64,000 nt of DNA, taken from positions 107,678-171,677 of the forward strand of contig JAUXVI010000051.1 in the NCBI GenBank assembly GCA_030680575.1. The letters run 5' to 3'. This DNA comes from Hylemonella sp. Lineage in GTDB: Bacteria; Pseudomonadota; Gammaproteobacteria; Burkholderiales; Burkholderiaceae_C. The position numbers were made by a program, and so were the translations under genes. Numbering within the stretch: position 1 is the first letter of the stretch; the number at the start of each line of letters is the position of its first letter. Shown in pieces: positions 17,948 to 29,078 of the stretch. The notes beneath the pieces are model-generated. The model searched no databases. It had not been told where the DNA came from and saw only the letters and a list, made by a program, of their open reading frames with translations.

Positions 17948-18913
17948 TCAGTTGAATTTACCGATGCGCTTCAGATCGCCGAAGTTCATCCAGACAAAGA
18001 AGGCCTTGCCGACAATGTTCTGGTCCGGCACAAAGCCCCAGAAGCGCGAATCGAGCGAATTATCGCGATTGTCGCCCATCATGAAGTAGTGGCCTTCGGG
18101 CACTTTGCACACCACGCCTTCGATGCTGTAGCGGCAGTTGTTGCGGTACGGAAACTCATCAACACCGGGGATGAAAGCCGGCCGTTCGTCATCGGTCAGG
18201 ATGCGATGTTTGGCCGTGCCGAGCGACTCCTCGTACTGCTTGAAGTAGCGCATGACACTCTCGTCGAAGAACTCGGGAACCGCGCTGGTCGCAACGACCT
18301 GGCCGTTGATGGTCAGACGCTTGTTCAGGTAGGCCACCTCGTCACCCGGCACACCCACCACCCGCTTGATGTAGTCCAGGCTGGGCTTGGGCGGATAGCG
18401 GAACACCATGATGTCGCCACGCTCGACCTTGTTGCCTTCGGTGATCTTGGTGTTGATCACCGGCAGGCGCACGCCGTAATGGAATTTGTTCACCAGGATC
18501 AGGTCGCCCACCAGCAGCGTCGGGATCATGGAGCCGGACGGAATCTTGAACGGCTCGAACAGGAAGGAGCGCAGCAGGAAGACCACCAGGATCACCGGGA
18601 ACAGGCCGGCCGTCCAGTCCAGCCACCAGGGTTGCATCAGCAGTCTTTCGCGTGCCGGTGCTAGGTCGCTGGTCCCCTGGGCAATGCCCAGCTTGTTCAG
18701 ATCGGCGCTGCGCTGCAGTGCCTCGGCTTCCAGCTTGGCGGCGGCCTGCTGGCGCTGCGGCAGGAAATAAAAGCGTTCGGCCAGCCAGTACAGCCCGGTC
18801 ACGACCGTGGCCAGGAACAGCAGCAAGGCAAAGTTGCCTTCAAGCACGCCAAAGTACCAGGAGCCGGCATAACCGACGAAGGCGGCAAGGATGAGGGTGG
18901 TGAGGAACTGCAT
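17948..18913 (-). CDS. lepB: Signal peptidase I
   Basis: This inner-membrane protease removes Sec signal peptides. Two N-terminal membrane segments, at about 1-45 and 100-118, flank a cytoplasmic loop. The catalytic Ser lies in IPSGSMIPTL (S128) and the Lys in LDYIKRVVGVPGD (K183). Box E is GHYFMMGDNRDNSLDSRFWGFVP. It is 321 aa, full length. Start and lepA stop overlap by 1 bp (TGATG), as expected for the lepA-lepB operon. Confidence 0.96.
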   Translation of the reverse strand: MQFLTTLILAAFVGYAGSWYFGVLEGNFALLLFLATVVTGLYWLAERFYFLPQRQQAAAKLEAEALQRSADLNKLGIAQGTSDLAPARERLLMQPWWLDWTAGLFPVILVVFLLRSFLFEPFKIPSGSMIPTLLVGDLILVNKFHYGVRLPVINTKITEGNKVERGDIMVFRYPPKPSLDYIKRVVGVPGDEVAYLNKRLTINGQVVATSAVPEFFDESVMRYFKQYEESLGTAKHRILTDDERPAFIPGVDEFPYRNNCRYSIEGVVCKVPEGHYFMMGDNRDNSLDSRFWGFVPDQNIVGKAFFVWMNFGDLKRIGKFN

Positions 18914-20724
18914 CAGTCTTCCACCTGCAAAATTGCCAAGAAAGCCTCTTGGGGCACTTCGACCGAGCCGATCTGTTTCATGCGCTTCTTGCCTGCTTTC
19001 TGTTTTTCGAGAAGTTTCTTCTTGCGCGTGATGTCACCGCCGTAGCATTTTGCCAGCACGTTCTTGCGCAGCGCCTTGATGGTTTCGCGCGCAATGATGT
19101 TGGCGCCAATGGCGGCTTGGATGGCCACGTCGTACATCTGGCGGCTGATGATCTCGCGCATCTTGGCCGCCACCGCACGGCCGCGGTAAGCCGCCTGGGT
19201 GCGGTGCACGATGATGGACAGCGCATCGACCTTCTCGCCGTTGAGCAGGATGTCGACCTTGACCACGTCGGAGGCCCGGTACTCCTTGAACTCGTAGTCC
19301 ATGCTGGCATAACCGCGGCTGACCGATTTGAGCTTGTCAAAGAAGTCGAGCACGATCTCGCCCAGCGGCATCTCGTAGGTCAGCATGACCTGGCGGCCGT
19401 GGTAGGCCATGTTGAGCTGCACACCGCGCTTCTGGTTGGCCAGCGTCATCACCGGCCCCACATAGTCCTGCGGCATGTACAGGTGCACGGTCACGATCGG
19501 TTCGCGGATTTCCTCGAGCTTGCCCTGGTCCGGCATCTTGGACGGGTTTTCGACCATGATGACCTCGCCGTCGGCCTTGAGCACCTGGTACACCACGCTC
19601 GGTGCGGTGGTGATGAGGTCCTGATCAAACTCACGCTCCAGCCGCTCCTGCACGATCTCCATGTGCAACAGGCCGAGGAAACCGCAGCGGAAGCCGAAGC
19701 CCAGCGCCTGGCTGACCTCCGGCTCGTAGTGCAGCGAGGCGTCGTTGAGCTTGAGCTTTTCCAGCGCATCGCGCAGCGAGTCGTACTCGCTGGCTTCGGT
19801 CGGGTACAGGCCGGCAAAGACTTGCGGCTGGATTTCCTTGAAACCTGGCAGCGCTTCGGTGGCGGTGAATGCCGCGCCGCCCGAGCCCCCCTTGATCAGG
19901 GTCACGGTGTCGCCCACCTTGGCCGCCTGCAGCTCCTTGATGCCGGCAATGATGTAACCCACCTCGCCCGCTTCCAGCGATTCGCGTGGCTCGTTGGCGG
20001 GCGTGAACACGCCCAGGTTGTCGGCGTTGTAGGTGGCACCGGTGGCCATCATCTTGATGCGCTCGCCCTTGGCCAGGCGGCCGTCCACCACGCGCACCAG
20101 CATCACCACGCCGACATAGCTGTCGAACCAGCTGTCGATGATCATGGCGCGCAGCGCGCCGTCCGGATTGCCTTTGGGCGCCGGCACCTTGGCGACAATC
20201 GCCTCCAGAATTTCGTCGATGCCCATGCCGGTTTTGGCCGAGCAGGGAATCGCGTCGGTGGCATCAATGCCGATCACATCCTCGATCTCGGCCTTGGCGT
20301 TCTCCGGGTCAGCGTTGGGCAGATCCATCTTGTTGAGCACCGGCACCACCTCGACGCCGAGGTCGAGCGCGGTGTAACAGTTGGCCACCGTCTGCGCTTC
20401 CACCCCCTGCGATGCATCGACCACCAGCAAGGCGCCCTCGCATGCCGACAGCGAACGACTCACTTCATAAGAGAAGTCCACATGCCCCGGGGTGTCGATC
20501 AGGTTGAGGTTGTAAACCTGGCCGTCACGGGCCTTGTATTGCAGCGCAGCGGTCTGCGCCTTGATGGTTATCCCACGCTCTTTCTCGATATCCATCGAGT
20601 CGAGCACCTGTGCTTCCATCTGACGTTCTTCCAGTCCACCACAACGCTGGATCAACCGGTCTGCCAGCGTCGATTTGCCATGATCAATGTGCGCAATGAT
20701 CGAAAAATTTCTGATGTGCTTCAT
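18913..20724 (-). CDS. lepA: Elongation factor 4 (LepA)
   Basis: This is a ribosome-binding translational GTPase. The G1 motif is [11 protein letters not shown]2/G3 are GITIKAQ and DTPGHVDF, and G4 is NKMD. The LepA-specific C-terminal domain ends [38 protein letters not shown]. At 603 aa it is full length. The ATG at 20724 gives the normal [10 protein letters not shown] start; a TTG one codon upstream is less likely. It is preceded by a strong terminator-like hairpin and leader (20774-20845) that could be an attenuator. Confidence 0.97.
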   Translation of the reverse strand: MKHIRNFSIIAHIDHGKSTLADRLIQRCGGLEERQMEAQVLDSMDIEKERGITIKAQTAALQYKARDGQVYNLNLIDTPGHVDFSYEVSRSLSACEGALLVVDASQGVEAQTVANCYTALDLGVEVVPVLNKMDLPNADPENAKAEIEDVIGIDATDAIPCSAKTGMGIDEILEAIVAKVPAPKGNPDGALRAMIIDSWFDSYVGVVMLVRVVDGRLAKGERIKMMATGATYNADNLGVFTPANEPRESLEAGEVGYIIAGIKELQAAKVGDTVTLIKGGSGGAAFTATEALPGFKEIQPQVFAGLYPTEASEYDSLRDALEKLKLNDASLHYEPEVSQALGFGFRCGFLGLLHMEIVQERLEREFDQDLITTAPSVVYQVLKADGEVIMVENPSKMPDQGKLEEIREPIVTVHLYMPQDYVGPVMTLANQKRGVQLNMAYHGRQVMLTYEMPLGEIVLDFFDKLKSVSRGYASMDYEFKEYRASDVVKVDILLNGEKVDALSIIVHRTQAAYRGRAVAAKMREIISRQMYDVAIQAAIGANIIARETIKALRKNVLAKCYGGDITRKKKLLEKQKAGKKRMKQIGSVEVPQEAFLAILQVED

Positions 20725-20767
20725 CAACGGAAACGCTTAAGTGATTGAATTAAAACGGACGCAGAAA

Positions 20768-20833
20768 GAAAAAAGGGCGCGTCGACTTGTGACGCGCCCT
20801 AAACCAACAATCTATGGCAACTGCGATAGTTGG
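20768..20833 (-). ncRNA. Candidate small RNA or lepA leader
   Basis: On the minus strand a TACAAT hexamer (20845-20840) is followed after about 7 bases by a hairpin-forming stretch (20833-20804: CCAA/TTGG and CTAT/ATAG arms) and then the terminator at 20800-20774 with six U residues. This gives a predicted RNA of about 66 nt with no reading frame. No good -35 box is seen. It matches no RNA family I recognise. Confidence 0.35.
20774..20800 (-). terminator. Rho-independent terminator/attenuator upstream of lepA
   Basis: AGGGCGCGTC (20774-20783) and GACGCGCCCT (20791-20800) are perfect 10-bp inverted arms with a 7-nt loop. On the minus strand they are followed by TTTTTTCTTT. The lepA start is 50 bases further on. 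It may end a small RNA, attenuate lepA-lepB, or act as a backup terminator for degP. Confidence 0.75.
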
Positions 20834-21179
20834 AGCTTCATTGTAGGCAAAAAGCCCAGTCCGTACAGCCCAAAAAACAGTCACCAAGGGTCGTTGCAGC
20901 GCAGCAACAAGGATTTTATACACAGCTTATTAACAATATTCGGTGGAGAGATTCTGGACAACTTGTGGGCGATCTGTGGATCACCCCTATCCGGCTCAGC
21001 ACCATCCCGCATCGTGGATCGACTGCTTTTCAATATGCAAGTAATGCCCAATCCACGGCTTCCATTCTAACCAATTTAATCAATTTGAGAAAAAGAAGTT
21101 AGTAATCACAAACAAAAACAGGATTCTCCGGGGTCCGAAAAAAAATCAAAAAAAAATTTTCACCACGCCAAAACAGACA

Positions 21180-21214
21180 AAAACCCCCAAACCCGACTCA
21201 GGGTTGGGGGTTTT
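21180..21214 (-). terminator. Rho-independent terminator of degP
   Basis: On the minus strand, AAAACCCCCAACCC pairs with GGGTTTGGGGGTTTT (one bulged base, 6-nt loop), followed by TTTTTGTCTG. It lies 21 bases beyond the degP stop at the end of the rpoE-rseA-rseB-degP run. Confidence 0.75.
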
Positions 21215-21235
21215 GGATGGCCAGCGCCGACCGCT

Positions 21236-22696
21236 TTAGCGCCCCGGACGGATCACCGCGTATTGCGCCCAATCACCGCGGCGGAACAGCACATTGATGG
21301 GTTTGCCCTTGTCGAGCCGGCCCAGCACGGCCTCGAATTCACGCACGCCGCTCACCTCGATATTGGCCACCGCCAGAATGACATCACCCTCGCGCAAGCC
21401 GGCACGGGCGGCCGCCTCGGTGGCGGCATTCACCAGCACGCCGCCCTTGAGCTTGAGTTCCTTCTTCTGCGCATCCGTCAGATCCGCCACGGACAAACCG
21501 AGCGACTGGGCGGCACCGCTGGGGCGCGGTTTGTCCTCGCGCTCCTTGCGGGCCGGCTTGTCGGCCTCGACCTCGCCGATGGTCACGCTCAGATCCTTGG
21601 TGCTGCCGCGACGGAACACCGTCAGCGTGCTGCGCGTCCCGGGCTTGATATTGCCCACCAGGCGTGGCAGATCGGTCGATTTTTCGATCGCCTTGCCGTC
21701 GAACTTGATGATGATGTCGCCGGCTTCCACGCCTGCCTTCTCGGCCGGCGAGCCAGTTTCCACGCCACGCACCAGGGCGCCTTGGGGCTTGCCCAGACCG
21801 ATGGCCTCCGCCACGTCCTTGGTCACCTGGTCGATCTGCACGCCAATGCGCCCGCGCGTCACACGGCCGCTGGCACGCAGCTGATCGCTGACGCGCGTGG
21901 CCTCGTCGATCGGGATGGCAAAGGCAATCCCCATGTAGCCGCCGGAGCGCGAGTAGATCTGGCTGTTGATGCCGACCACCTCGCCGCGCATGTTGATCAG
22001 CGGGCCGCCCGAATTGCCGGGGTTGATGGCCACATCGGTCTGAATGAAAGGCAGGTAGTCGCCGGTGTCGCGCTGCTTGGCACTCACGATGCCGGCCGTT
22101 ACCGAGTTCTCCAGGCCGAAGGGCGAGCCGATGGCCATCACCCACTCGCCAACCTTCAAGCGGCTCACGTCACCGATCTTCACCGCCGGCAGGCCGCTGG
22201 CCTCGATTTTCACCACCGCCACATCGGTGCGCTTGTCAGCCCCCACCAGACGGGCCTTGAACTCGCGCTTGTCGGTCAGCGTGACGATCACCTCGTCGGC
22301 CCCCTCCACCACGTGCGCATTGGTCATGATGAAACCGTCAGCCGACAGGATGAAGCCGGAGCCGACGCCGCGCGGCTGCTCTTCCTGCTGCGGCGGGCCG
22401 GAACGTGGCCCCTGCTGGCGCGGCACATTCGGCATCGGCAGGCCGAAGCGGCGGAAGAACTCCAGCATCTCCTCGTCCATGCCGCTGCCGCTGCTGGGCC
22501 GCACCGTGACTTTCTCGATGGTGCGGATATTGACCACCGACGGCCCCACCTGCTCCACCAGATCGGTGAAATCAGGCAGCACACGCGTTTGCGCCGCAGC
22601 CGGCTGCACCGGCAGCAGCAGCGCCGACACCGTGACCAGCGCCGCCCCCAGCCACAGGGTGGAACGCAGTTTCTGACTCGCGATACCAAACATCAT
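21236..22696 (-). CDS. degP: Periplasmic serine protease DegP/MucD (Do family)
   Basis: This HtrA-type protease/chaperone degrades misfolded envelope proteins and belongs to the sigma-E response. A signal peptide (about residues 1-35, ending PAAA) precedes the trypsin-like domain with H128 (TNAHVV), D158 (RTDVAVV) and S229 (NPGNSGGPL). Two PDZ domains follow (VTRGRIGVQIDQV ... and near the C-terminus GLREGDVILAVANIEV). It is 486 aa, normal for MucD. It is downstream of rpoE-rseA-rseB as in Pseudomonas mucD. Confidence 0.94.
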   Translation of the reverse strand: MMFGIASQKLRSTLWLGAALVTVSALLLPVQPAAAQTRVLPDFTDLVEQVGPSVVNIRTIEKVTVRPSSGSGMDEEMLEFFRRFGLPMPNVPRQQGPRSGPPQQEEQPRGVGSGFILSADGFIMTNAHVVEGADEVIVTLTDKREFKARLVGADKRTDVAVVKIEASGLPAVKIGDVSRLKVGEWVMAIGSPFGLENSVTAGIVSAKQRDTGDYLPFIQTDVAINPGNSGGPLINMRGEVVGINSQIYSRSGGYMGIAFAIPIDEATRVSDQLRASGRVTRGRIGVQIDQVTKDVAEAIGLGKPQGALVRGVETGSPAEKAGVEAGDIIIKFDGKAIEKSTDLPRLVGNIKPGTRSTLTVFRRGSTKDLSVTIGEVEADKPARKEREDKPRPSGAAQSLGLSVADLTDAQKKELKLKGGVLVNAATEAAARAGLREGDVILAVANIEVSGVREFEAVLGRLDKGKPINVLFRRGDWAQYAVIRPGR

Positions 22697-22758
22697 CGAC
22701 CTCTCATTGACAAAAAAACATCGTCTGGCGCAAAGTGCACCCGAACGTACATAAGGCT

Positions 22759-23826
22759 CTATTTCCTGCGCTCAAGCCCCTGGGCAAACGCTTGCAGCGT
22801 CGGCCCCGGCACCTCGCCCACCACCGTGAGCCACCAGCCGCCGTCTTGCGCCGCATTCCTGGCTGCGACCCGGCGCACCAAGGTATGCGTCGCCCCCATG
22901 GCCATCAGACCTTCGGCGCCATGACGTCGACGGTCAAACGGCTCGATGAACAAGGACACCGAAGCCAGCCCGTCAGAAAACACCCACTGCACCAGGTCGT
23001 CGGACGCCTCGGGCCGGCTGCCTGCAGGACGCCGGTAGCAACTCATGGGCTTGAAACCGGGCACGGGGCTCTTCAACTGCCAGCCTTCGGCGGCGGCAGT
23101 GGTCTTGACCAGTTCCGGCTTTTCCAGCTTGTAGCCTTCGGTATTGCGCATCATCTGCGTCAGCTTGTCCATGCTGACCGGTGCATCGAGCTGCAGCTCC
23201 GAGAAGGCGACCTGTTCGAGCACCTGGCCATCCAGGTCGAGGGTCTGCAGCTTGACGACCAGACCACTCTTCTTCTCGCTCCAGATGCGGTAGCCAAAGC
23301 GCAGCTTGTCCTTCGGTGCCAGCTGCACCACATCGGCCTCGAAACCGGCCACCCGCTCGCTGCCCTGCGCGCGTGCGCTGTAGAACTGGTCAATGGCGCT
23401 GTCGGGTGACTTGAGCAGGTGCGGGAACAGCCCCAGCGACTCGCGCTTTTCCGTCACCGCCACCTTGCTCTGCGGCGAGAAGGTGATGACCTCGTCGTTA
23501 CGGCGGAAGGTGGAACGCGGCGTACCCGAGAGCGCCTCCACGCGTTCGATCTGCTTTTCGCCATCACACACATGCCAGATACGCGAACTGGCCATGGCGC
23601 CGCCGGAAGACACCACCAGCGTGCCGATGTAGGCACGCCGGCGCGAGGCCTCGTGCAGGCGCATCAGCCAGTCAGTGATGCTACGCTCGGCCGCAACGTT
23701 GGTGGCAGCCGCCTCGGCTGGGCCGACTGCGGTTTGCCCTTGGCCGTTCAATCCGGTCAACAACAGGGCTGCGGCCAGCAACAGGTGGCTTAAGGGGGTG
23801 GTCTTCAAGCGGAAGGGGTTGCTCAT
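22759..23826 (-). CDS. rseB: Sigma-E regulatory protein RseB/MucB
   Basis: This periplasmic protein binds RseA and senses lipoprotein or LPS signals, protecting RseA from cleavage. The N-terminal signal-like helix (LSHLLLAAALLLTGLNG) precedes the two-domain MucB/RseB fold. Recognisable blocks are RRRAYIGTLVVSSGG, IWHVCDGEKQIERVEALSG, GFEADVVQLAPKDKLRFGYRIW and the C-terminal VFSDGLASVSLFIEPF. At 355 aa it is typical. It lies 20 bases downstream of rseA. Confidence 0.93.
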   Translation of the reverse strand: MSNPFRLKTTPLSHLLLAAALLLTGLNGQGQTAVGPAEAAATNVAAERSITDWLMRLHEASRRRAYIGTLVVSSGGAMASSRIWHVCDGEKQIERVEALSGTPRSTFRRNDEVITFSPQSKVAVTEKRESLGLFPHLLKSPDSAIDQFYSARAQGSERVAGFEADVVQLAPKDKLRFGYRIWSEKKSGLVVKLQTLDLDGQVLEQVAFSELQLDAPVSMDKLTQMMRNTEGYKLEKPELVKTTAAAEGWQLKSPVPGFKPMSCYRRPAGSRPEASDDLVQWVFSDGLASVSLFIEPFDRRRHGAEGLMAMGATHTLVRRVAARNAAQDGGWWLTVVGEVPGPTLQAFAQGLERRK

Positions 23827-23846
23827 GCCATGCAGCTTTCGATCAT

Positions 23847-24470
23847 TCAGCGAGCCGGCCGCTCGAACGTCGCGTTGCGTACGAAGCCGGCCGGCATCTG
23901 CAGCGCCGAGGTCCCGCCAAACTGCTGGTGTGCCGCCAGCAACTGGTCCAGGCGCGGATCGCGAATCATGGCGGGTGTCGTCCCGGCGGCGGCTGGCTGC
24001 ACCGACACGTCTGCCTGAGCCAGCTGCGGCGCCTCAACGGCCGTGCCGTCGTTGGACGTCAGATGCCAGCCGACCACCATCACAGTCGCCAGCGAGGCCA
24101 AGCCAGCCACCAGTTTCCAGCGCATGCTGGCGTCATTGGCACTCAGTTGTTTTGTACGATTTTGGCCTTCCGCCCTTGATACGTCTGCACCAGATGCTAC
24201 AAATTTCATAGCATTCGCGGGGCGCTCCATAGCCACCTCCTGCTCCAGGCGCTGGCGCAGGCGCGCCGCGAAAGCGACATCACGGGCACTGCTCGCTGCC
24301 AGCTCATCCGAGCGCAGCACATCGCCCACCAGGTGGTAGGCGTGCCACTGGGCACGGGCGTCCTCGCTGTGTTCGGTCAACGCCAGTGCGCGTGCGAATT
24401 CCTCACCGCGCAGCTGTCCATCCGCCAGGGCGGACACCAGTTCTCGCGTCGTCGACATGTCTTGCGTCAT
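23847..24470 (-). CDS. rseA: Anti-sigma-E factor RseA/MucA with translated repeat
   Basis: This inner-membrane anti-sigma factor holds RpoE inactive. The N-terminal cytoplasmic domain shows RELVSALADGQL ... ALALTEHSEDARAQWHAYHLVGDVLRS, typical of RseA/MucA. A membrane helix (WKLVAGLASLATVMVVGWHL) follows, then a short periplasmic tail. Residues 87-104 (AMKFVASGADVSRAEGQN), in the linker between the sigma-binding domain and the membrane helix, come from a family I repeat at 24159-24212. The linker region is where regulated proteolysis of anti-sigma factors occurs, so the insertion may matter for function. Confidence 0.92.
   Translation of the reverse strand: MTQDMSTTRELVSALADGQLRGEEFARALALTEHSEDARAQWHAYHLVGDVLRSDELAASSARDVAFAARLRQRLEQEVAMERPANAMKFVASGADVSRAEGQNRTKQLSANDASMRWKLVAGLASLATVMVVGWHLTSNDGTAVEAPQLAQADVSVQPAAAGTTPAMIRDPRLDQLLAAHQQFGGTSALQMPAGFVRNATFERPAR
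24159..24212 (-). repeat. Family I palindromic repeat, copy 4 (inside rseA, sense)
   Basis: On the minus strand the head is GCTATGAAATTTGTAGC. The 37-bp tail has GGTGC at tail positions 5-9, AAGGGC at 19-24 and GGCCAAAAT at the end. It is 54 bp and read in the same frame as the era copy, encoding RseA residues 87-104. Confidence 0.8.
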
Positions 24471-24493
24471 CTTGGCACAACCTCTGTTTCGTC

Positions 24494-25129
24494 TTACCAG
24501 CGCTTGCCGGACTGATGCTCCAGCATCGGCCGCACCCGTGCCGAAATGGCCTCACGCGCCCGGAAAATCCGGGAACGCACGGTGCCGATCGGGCAGTCCA
24601 TCGCCGCCGCAATATCCTCGTAGCTCAAGCCCTCGATCTCGCGCAGCGTCACCGCCTGACGCAGATCCTCAGGCAGGGCCTCCATGGCCGCGTTGACCGC
24701 CTGCGCGATCTCGCTGGCCGCCAGCACCGATTCCGGCGTCTCATCGGTTATTGGTTCATTTCCGGGGCGGGAAGTTTCATCTTCCTCGCCATCGGGCTGC
24801 AGGGCCGTCAACGTCACCAAGGGATCGCGTTTGAGGTCCAGCAGAAATTTCTTGGCGGTGTTTACCGCAATGCGGTACAGCCAGGTGTAGAACTGGGCGT
24901 CGCCGCGGAACTGGTGCAGCGCCCGGTAGGCCCGGATGAAGGTTTCCTGCGCAATGTCTTCCACCAGGTCGCTGTCGCGCACCATGCGGCTGATCAGGCG
25001 CTGGATGCGGCGCTGGTACTTGATGACCAGCAGCTCGAAAGCGTGCTGATCACCCGCCAGTGTGCGTTCGACCAACAGCAGATCGCTGTTATCCGTAGAG
25101 GGCTGCGCAGGCGGCACCGGCTCTTTCAT
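24494..25129 (-). CDS. rpoE: RNA polymerase sigma-E factor RpoE/AlgU
   Basis: This ECF sigma factor for the envelope stress response has 211 aa. Region 2 reads ERTLAGDQHAFELLVIKYQRRIQRLISRMVRD ... EDIAQETFIRAYRALHQFRGDAQFYTWLYRIAVNTAKKFL, and region 4 reads LPEDLRQAVTLREIEGLSYEDIAAAMDCPIGTVRSRIFRAREAI. The ATG at 25129 overlaps the stop of the preceding small gene (ATGA); the open frame upstream of it has no sigma sequence. It is followed by rseA, rseB and degP, so the whole sigma-E module is intact. Confidence 0.96.
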   Translation of the reverse strand: MKEPVPPAQPSTDNSDLLLVERTLAGDQHAFELLVIKYQRRIQRLISRMVRDSDLVEDIAQETFIRAYRALHQFRGDAQFYTWLYRIAVNTAKKFLLDLKRDPLVTLTALQPDGEEDETSRPGNEPITDETPESVLAASEIAQAVNAAMEALPEDLRQAVTLREIEGLSYEDIAAAMDCPIGTVRSRIFRAREAISARVRPMLEHQSGKRW

Positions 25130-25602
25130 GCGCGTCCTTGCCCGGCATCCGGCACCCCGTCGGCATGGCCTACCGTGGCGGCGCGCGAAAGACGCGACCA
25201 CAGGGCCCGGCGCAGGGCGTCCCAGTGTGTCGGCTCGTTGGTCCGTGCCACCCAGAGCCAGATCGACCTACCCGCGTGCGGCCGGAACGCCAGCACCACC
25301 CACCGCTGCAGATCCAGCGTCGGCCGCACCGTGCCGCTCAGGCTGTCGCGGCCGGTCTGCCAGGTCCACTGCTGGCCATCCCAGCACAGGCTTCCCTCTG
25401 GCGCCATCAGCAGGCTGCGCAACGCCAGCGCACCGGTCAGCAATGCAAGCGACACCGCCAGTCCTTGCGGCCAGCCGATGCGGCCCGCGTCCCGGATCCA
25501 AGGTGCACAGACCACCGCGCCCAGCCCCCACAGTGCCAGTGTCAGGTAGGTCTGAATGTGACAACGCCCCACCGGATATGTAACCGCTGGGGCGCTGTGC
25601 AT
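25126..25602 (-). CDS. Small membrane protein, YgfX-like
   Basis: This 158-aa protein has two hydrophobic segments (YLTLALWGLGAVVCAPWI and GLAVSLALLTGALALRSLLM), followed by a soluble part rich in Trp with WDGQQWTWQTG, VRPTLDLQRWVVLAFRPHAGRSIWLWVARTNEPTHWDALRRALWSRL. This layout resembles YgfX/CptA-type membrane proteins. The match is by pattern only and function is unassigned. It overlaps rpoE by 4 bp and starts 22 bases after the fabF stop, so it may be the first gene of the rpoE operon. Confidence 0.55.
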   Translation of the reverse strand: MHSAPAVTYPVGRCHIQTYLTLALWGLGAVVCAPWIRDAGRIGWPQGLAVSLALLTGALALRSLLMAPEGSLCWDGQQWTWQTGRDSLSGTVRPTLDLQRWVVLAFRPHAGRSIWLWVARTNEPTHWDALRRALWSRLSRAATVGHADGVPDAGQGRA

Positions 25603-25624
25603 GCTGAAAGCTCGGCGGCGCGCG

Positions 25625-26869
<1,245 letters not shown>

Positions 26870-26983
26870 AGATTTCTGTGTTTGCTACAAAAACTGGAGC
26901 CACCGTGAGCGGTACGCCCATTGGGCGCTGTGCCGCTCACAGGGCTGTGCGGTACGGCGAAAGCTGTACCGCAAGGAATGCCA

Positions 26984-28064
<1,081 letters not shown>

Positions 28065-28068
<4 letters not shown>

Positions 28069-29015
28069 GCGAGTGTTCCTTTCACTTCCGCCAGCGTGGC
28101 CGGGTCATACAGGGCCATGCCGGTGAGTTCCGCATCAATGCGTTTGACCATGCCGGCCAGCACTTTGCCCGGACCGCATTCCACGATGTTGGTGATGCCG
28201 TGCGCCTTGATGGCCTGCACACACTCGACCCAGCGCACCGGGCCGAAGGCCTGACGGTACAGCGCATCGCGGATGCGGTCGGCATCAGTTTCCACCGCCA
28301 CGTCGATGTTGTTGATCAGCGCCATCTGTGGCGCAGCAAACTCCACCGCTTCCAGCCGCTCGCGCAGCTTCTCGGCGGCGGGTTTCATCAGGCTGGAGTG
28401 GAACGGGGCCGACACCGGCAGCGGCAAGGCACGCTTGGCGCCATTGGCCTTGAGCAGCTCGCAGGCTTTTTCCACCGCGGCCTTGGAGCCGGCAATCACG
28501 GTCTGCGCCGGATCGTTGAAATTGACCGCCTCGACCACTTCCGCGGAACCGGCACCGAAAGACTGCGTCACCTCGGAACAACCGGCGATGACCTTGGCCG
28601 CCTCCATACCAAGAATGGCCGCCATGGCACCCGTGCCCACCGGCACCGCTTCCTGCATGGCCTGGGCACGCAAGCGCACCAGCGGCGTGGCTTGGGCCAG
28701 CGTCAGCACGCCAGCGGCCACCATGGCCGAATACTCGCCCAACGAATGGCCAGCGACCGCTGACGGCGCCACGCCGGTCTCGCTCATCCAGACACGGTAG
28801 GCCGCCACCGCCGCCACCAGCATCACCGGCTGGGTGTTGGTGGTCAGGGCCAGAGCCTCCTTGGGGCCTGACCGGATCAGTTTGGCCACGTCCTCGCCCA
28901 GGGCGTCGGACGCTTCCTTCAGGGTTTCGAGCACCACCGGGTGGTCACCCCAGCCGTCGAGCATGCCGACCGACTGCGAGCCCTGACCGGGAAAGACAAA
29001 GGCAAACGGTTTCAT
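28065..29015 (-). CDS. fabD: Malonyl-CoA:ACP transacylase FabD
   Basis: The product loads malonyl groups from CoA onto ACP. The nucleophile motif GHSLGEYSA and the catalytic His in LPVSAPFHSSLM are present, with the N-terminal FVFPGQGSQSVGM. It is 316 aa, normal. It overlaps fabG and follows fabH by 63 bp. Confidence 0.96.
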
Positions 29016-29078
29016 CGTGATTCGTCAGAAATAGTGGGTTGATTCAGGCTTCAGGCCTTGCTGCATGTGCGCCAGGCG

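Larger units (their letters stand above)
20725..21235. other. 511-bp non-coding region between degP and lepA
   Basis: No convincing protein gene is present. From the degP side, the minus strand holds the degP terminator (21180-21214), two long A tracts on the plus strand (about 21138-21160), an AT-rich stretch with scattered TGTGGA/TCCAC motifs, and finally a -10-like TACAAT (20845-20840), a small hairpin (20804-20833) and a second strong terminator (20774-20800). Base composition is clearly more AT-rich than the neighbouring genes. Confidence 0.7.

Noticed and set aside
18949..20748. A 599-codon open frame antisense to lepA
   Set aside because: It is a shadow of lepA codon usage at high GC. 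Its translation is His/Asp/Leu-rich with no family motif, and lepA on the other strand is unambiguous.
20916..20983. Chromosomal replication origin
   Set aside because: There are DnaA-box-like motifs and AT-rich DNA, but no dnaA, dnaN, rpmH, rnpA or gyrB nearby; the neighbours are degP and lepA.
21263..22924. A 553-codon open frame antisense to degP
   Set aside because: degP has an intact signal peptide, catalytic triad and PDZ domains on the opposite strand; the antisense frame has no recognisable domain.
26882..26900. Family I repeat copy between acpP and fabF
   Set aside because: Only GCTACAAAAACTGGAGC is found; the closing TAGC arm and the tail are not recognisable.
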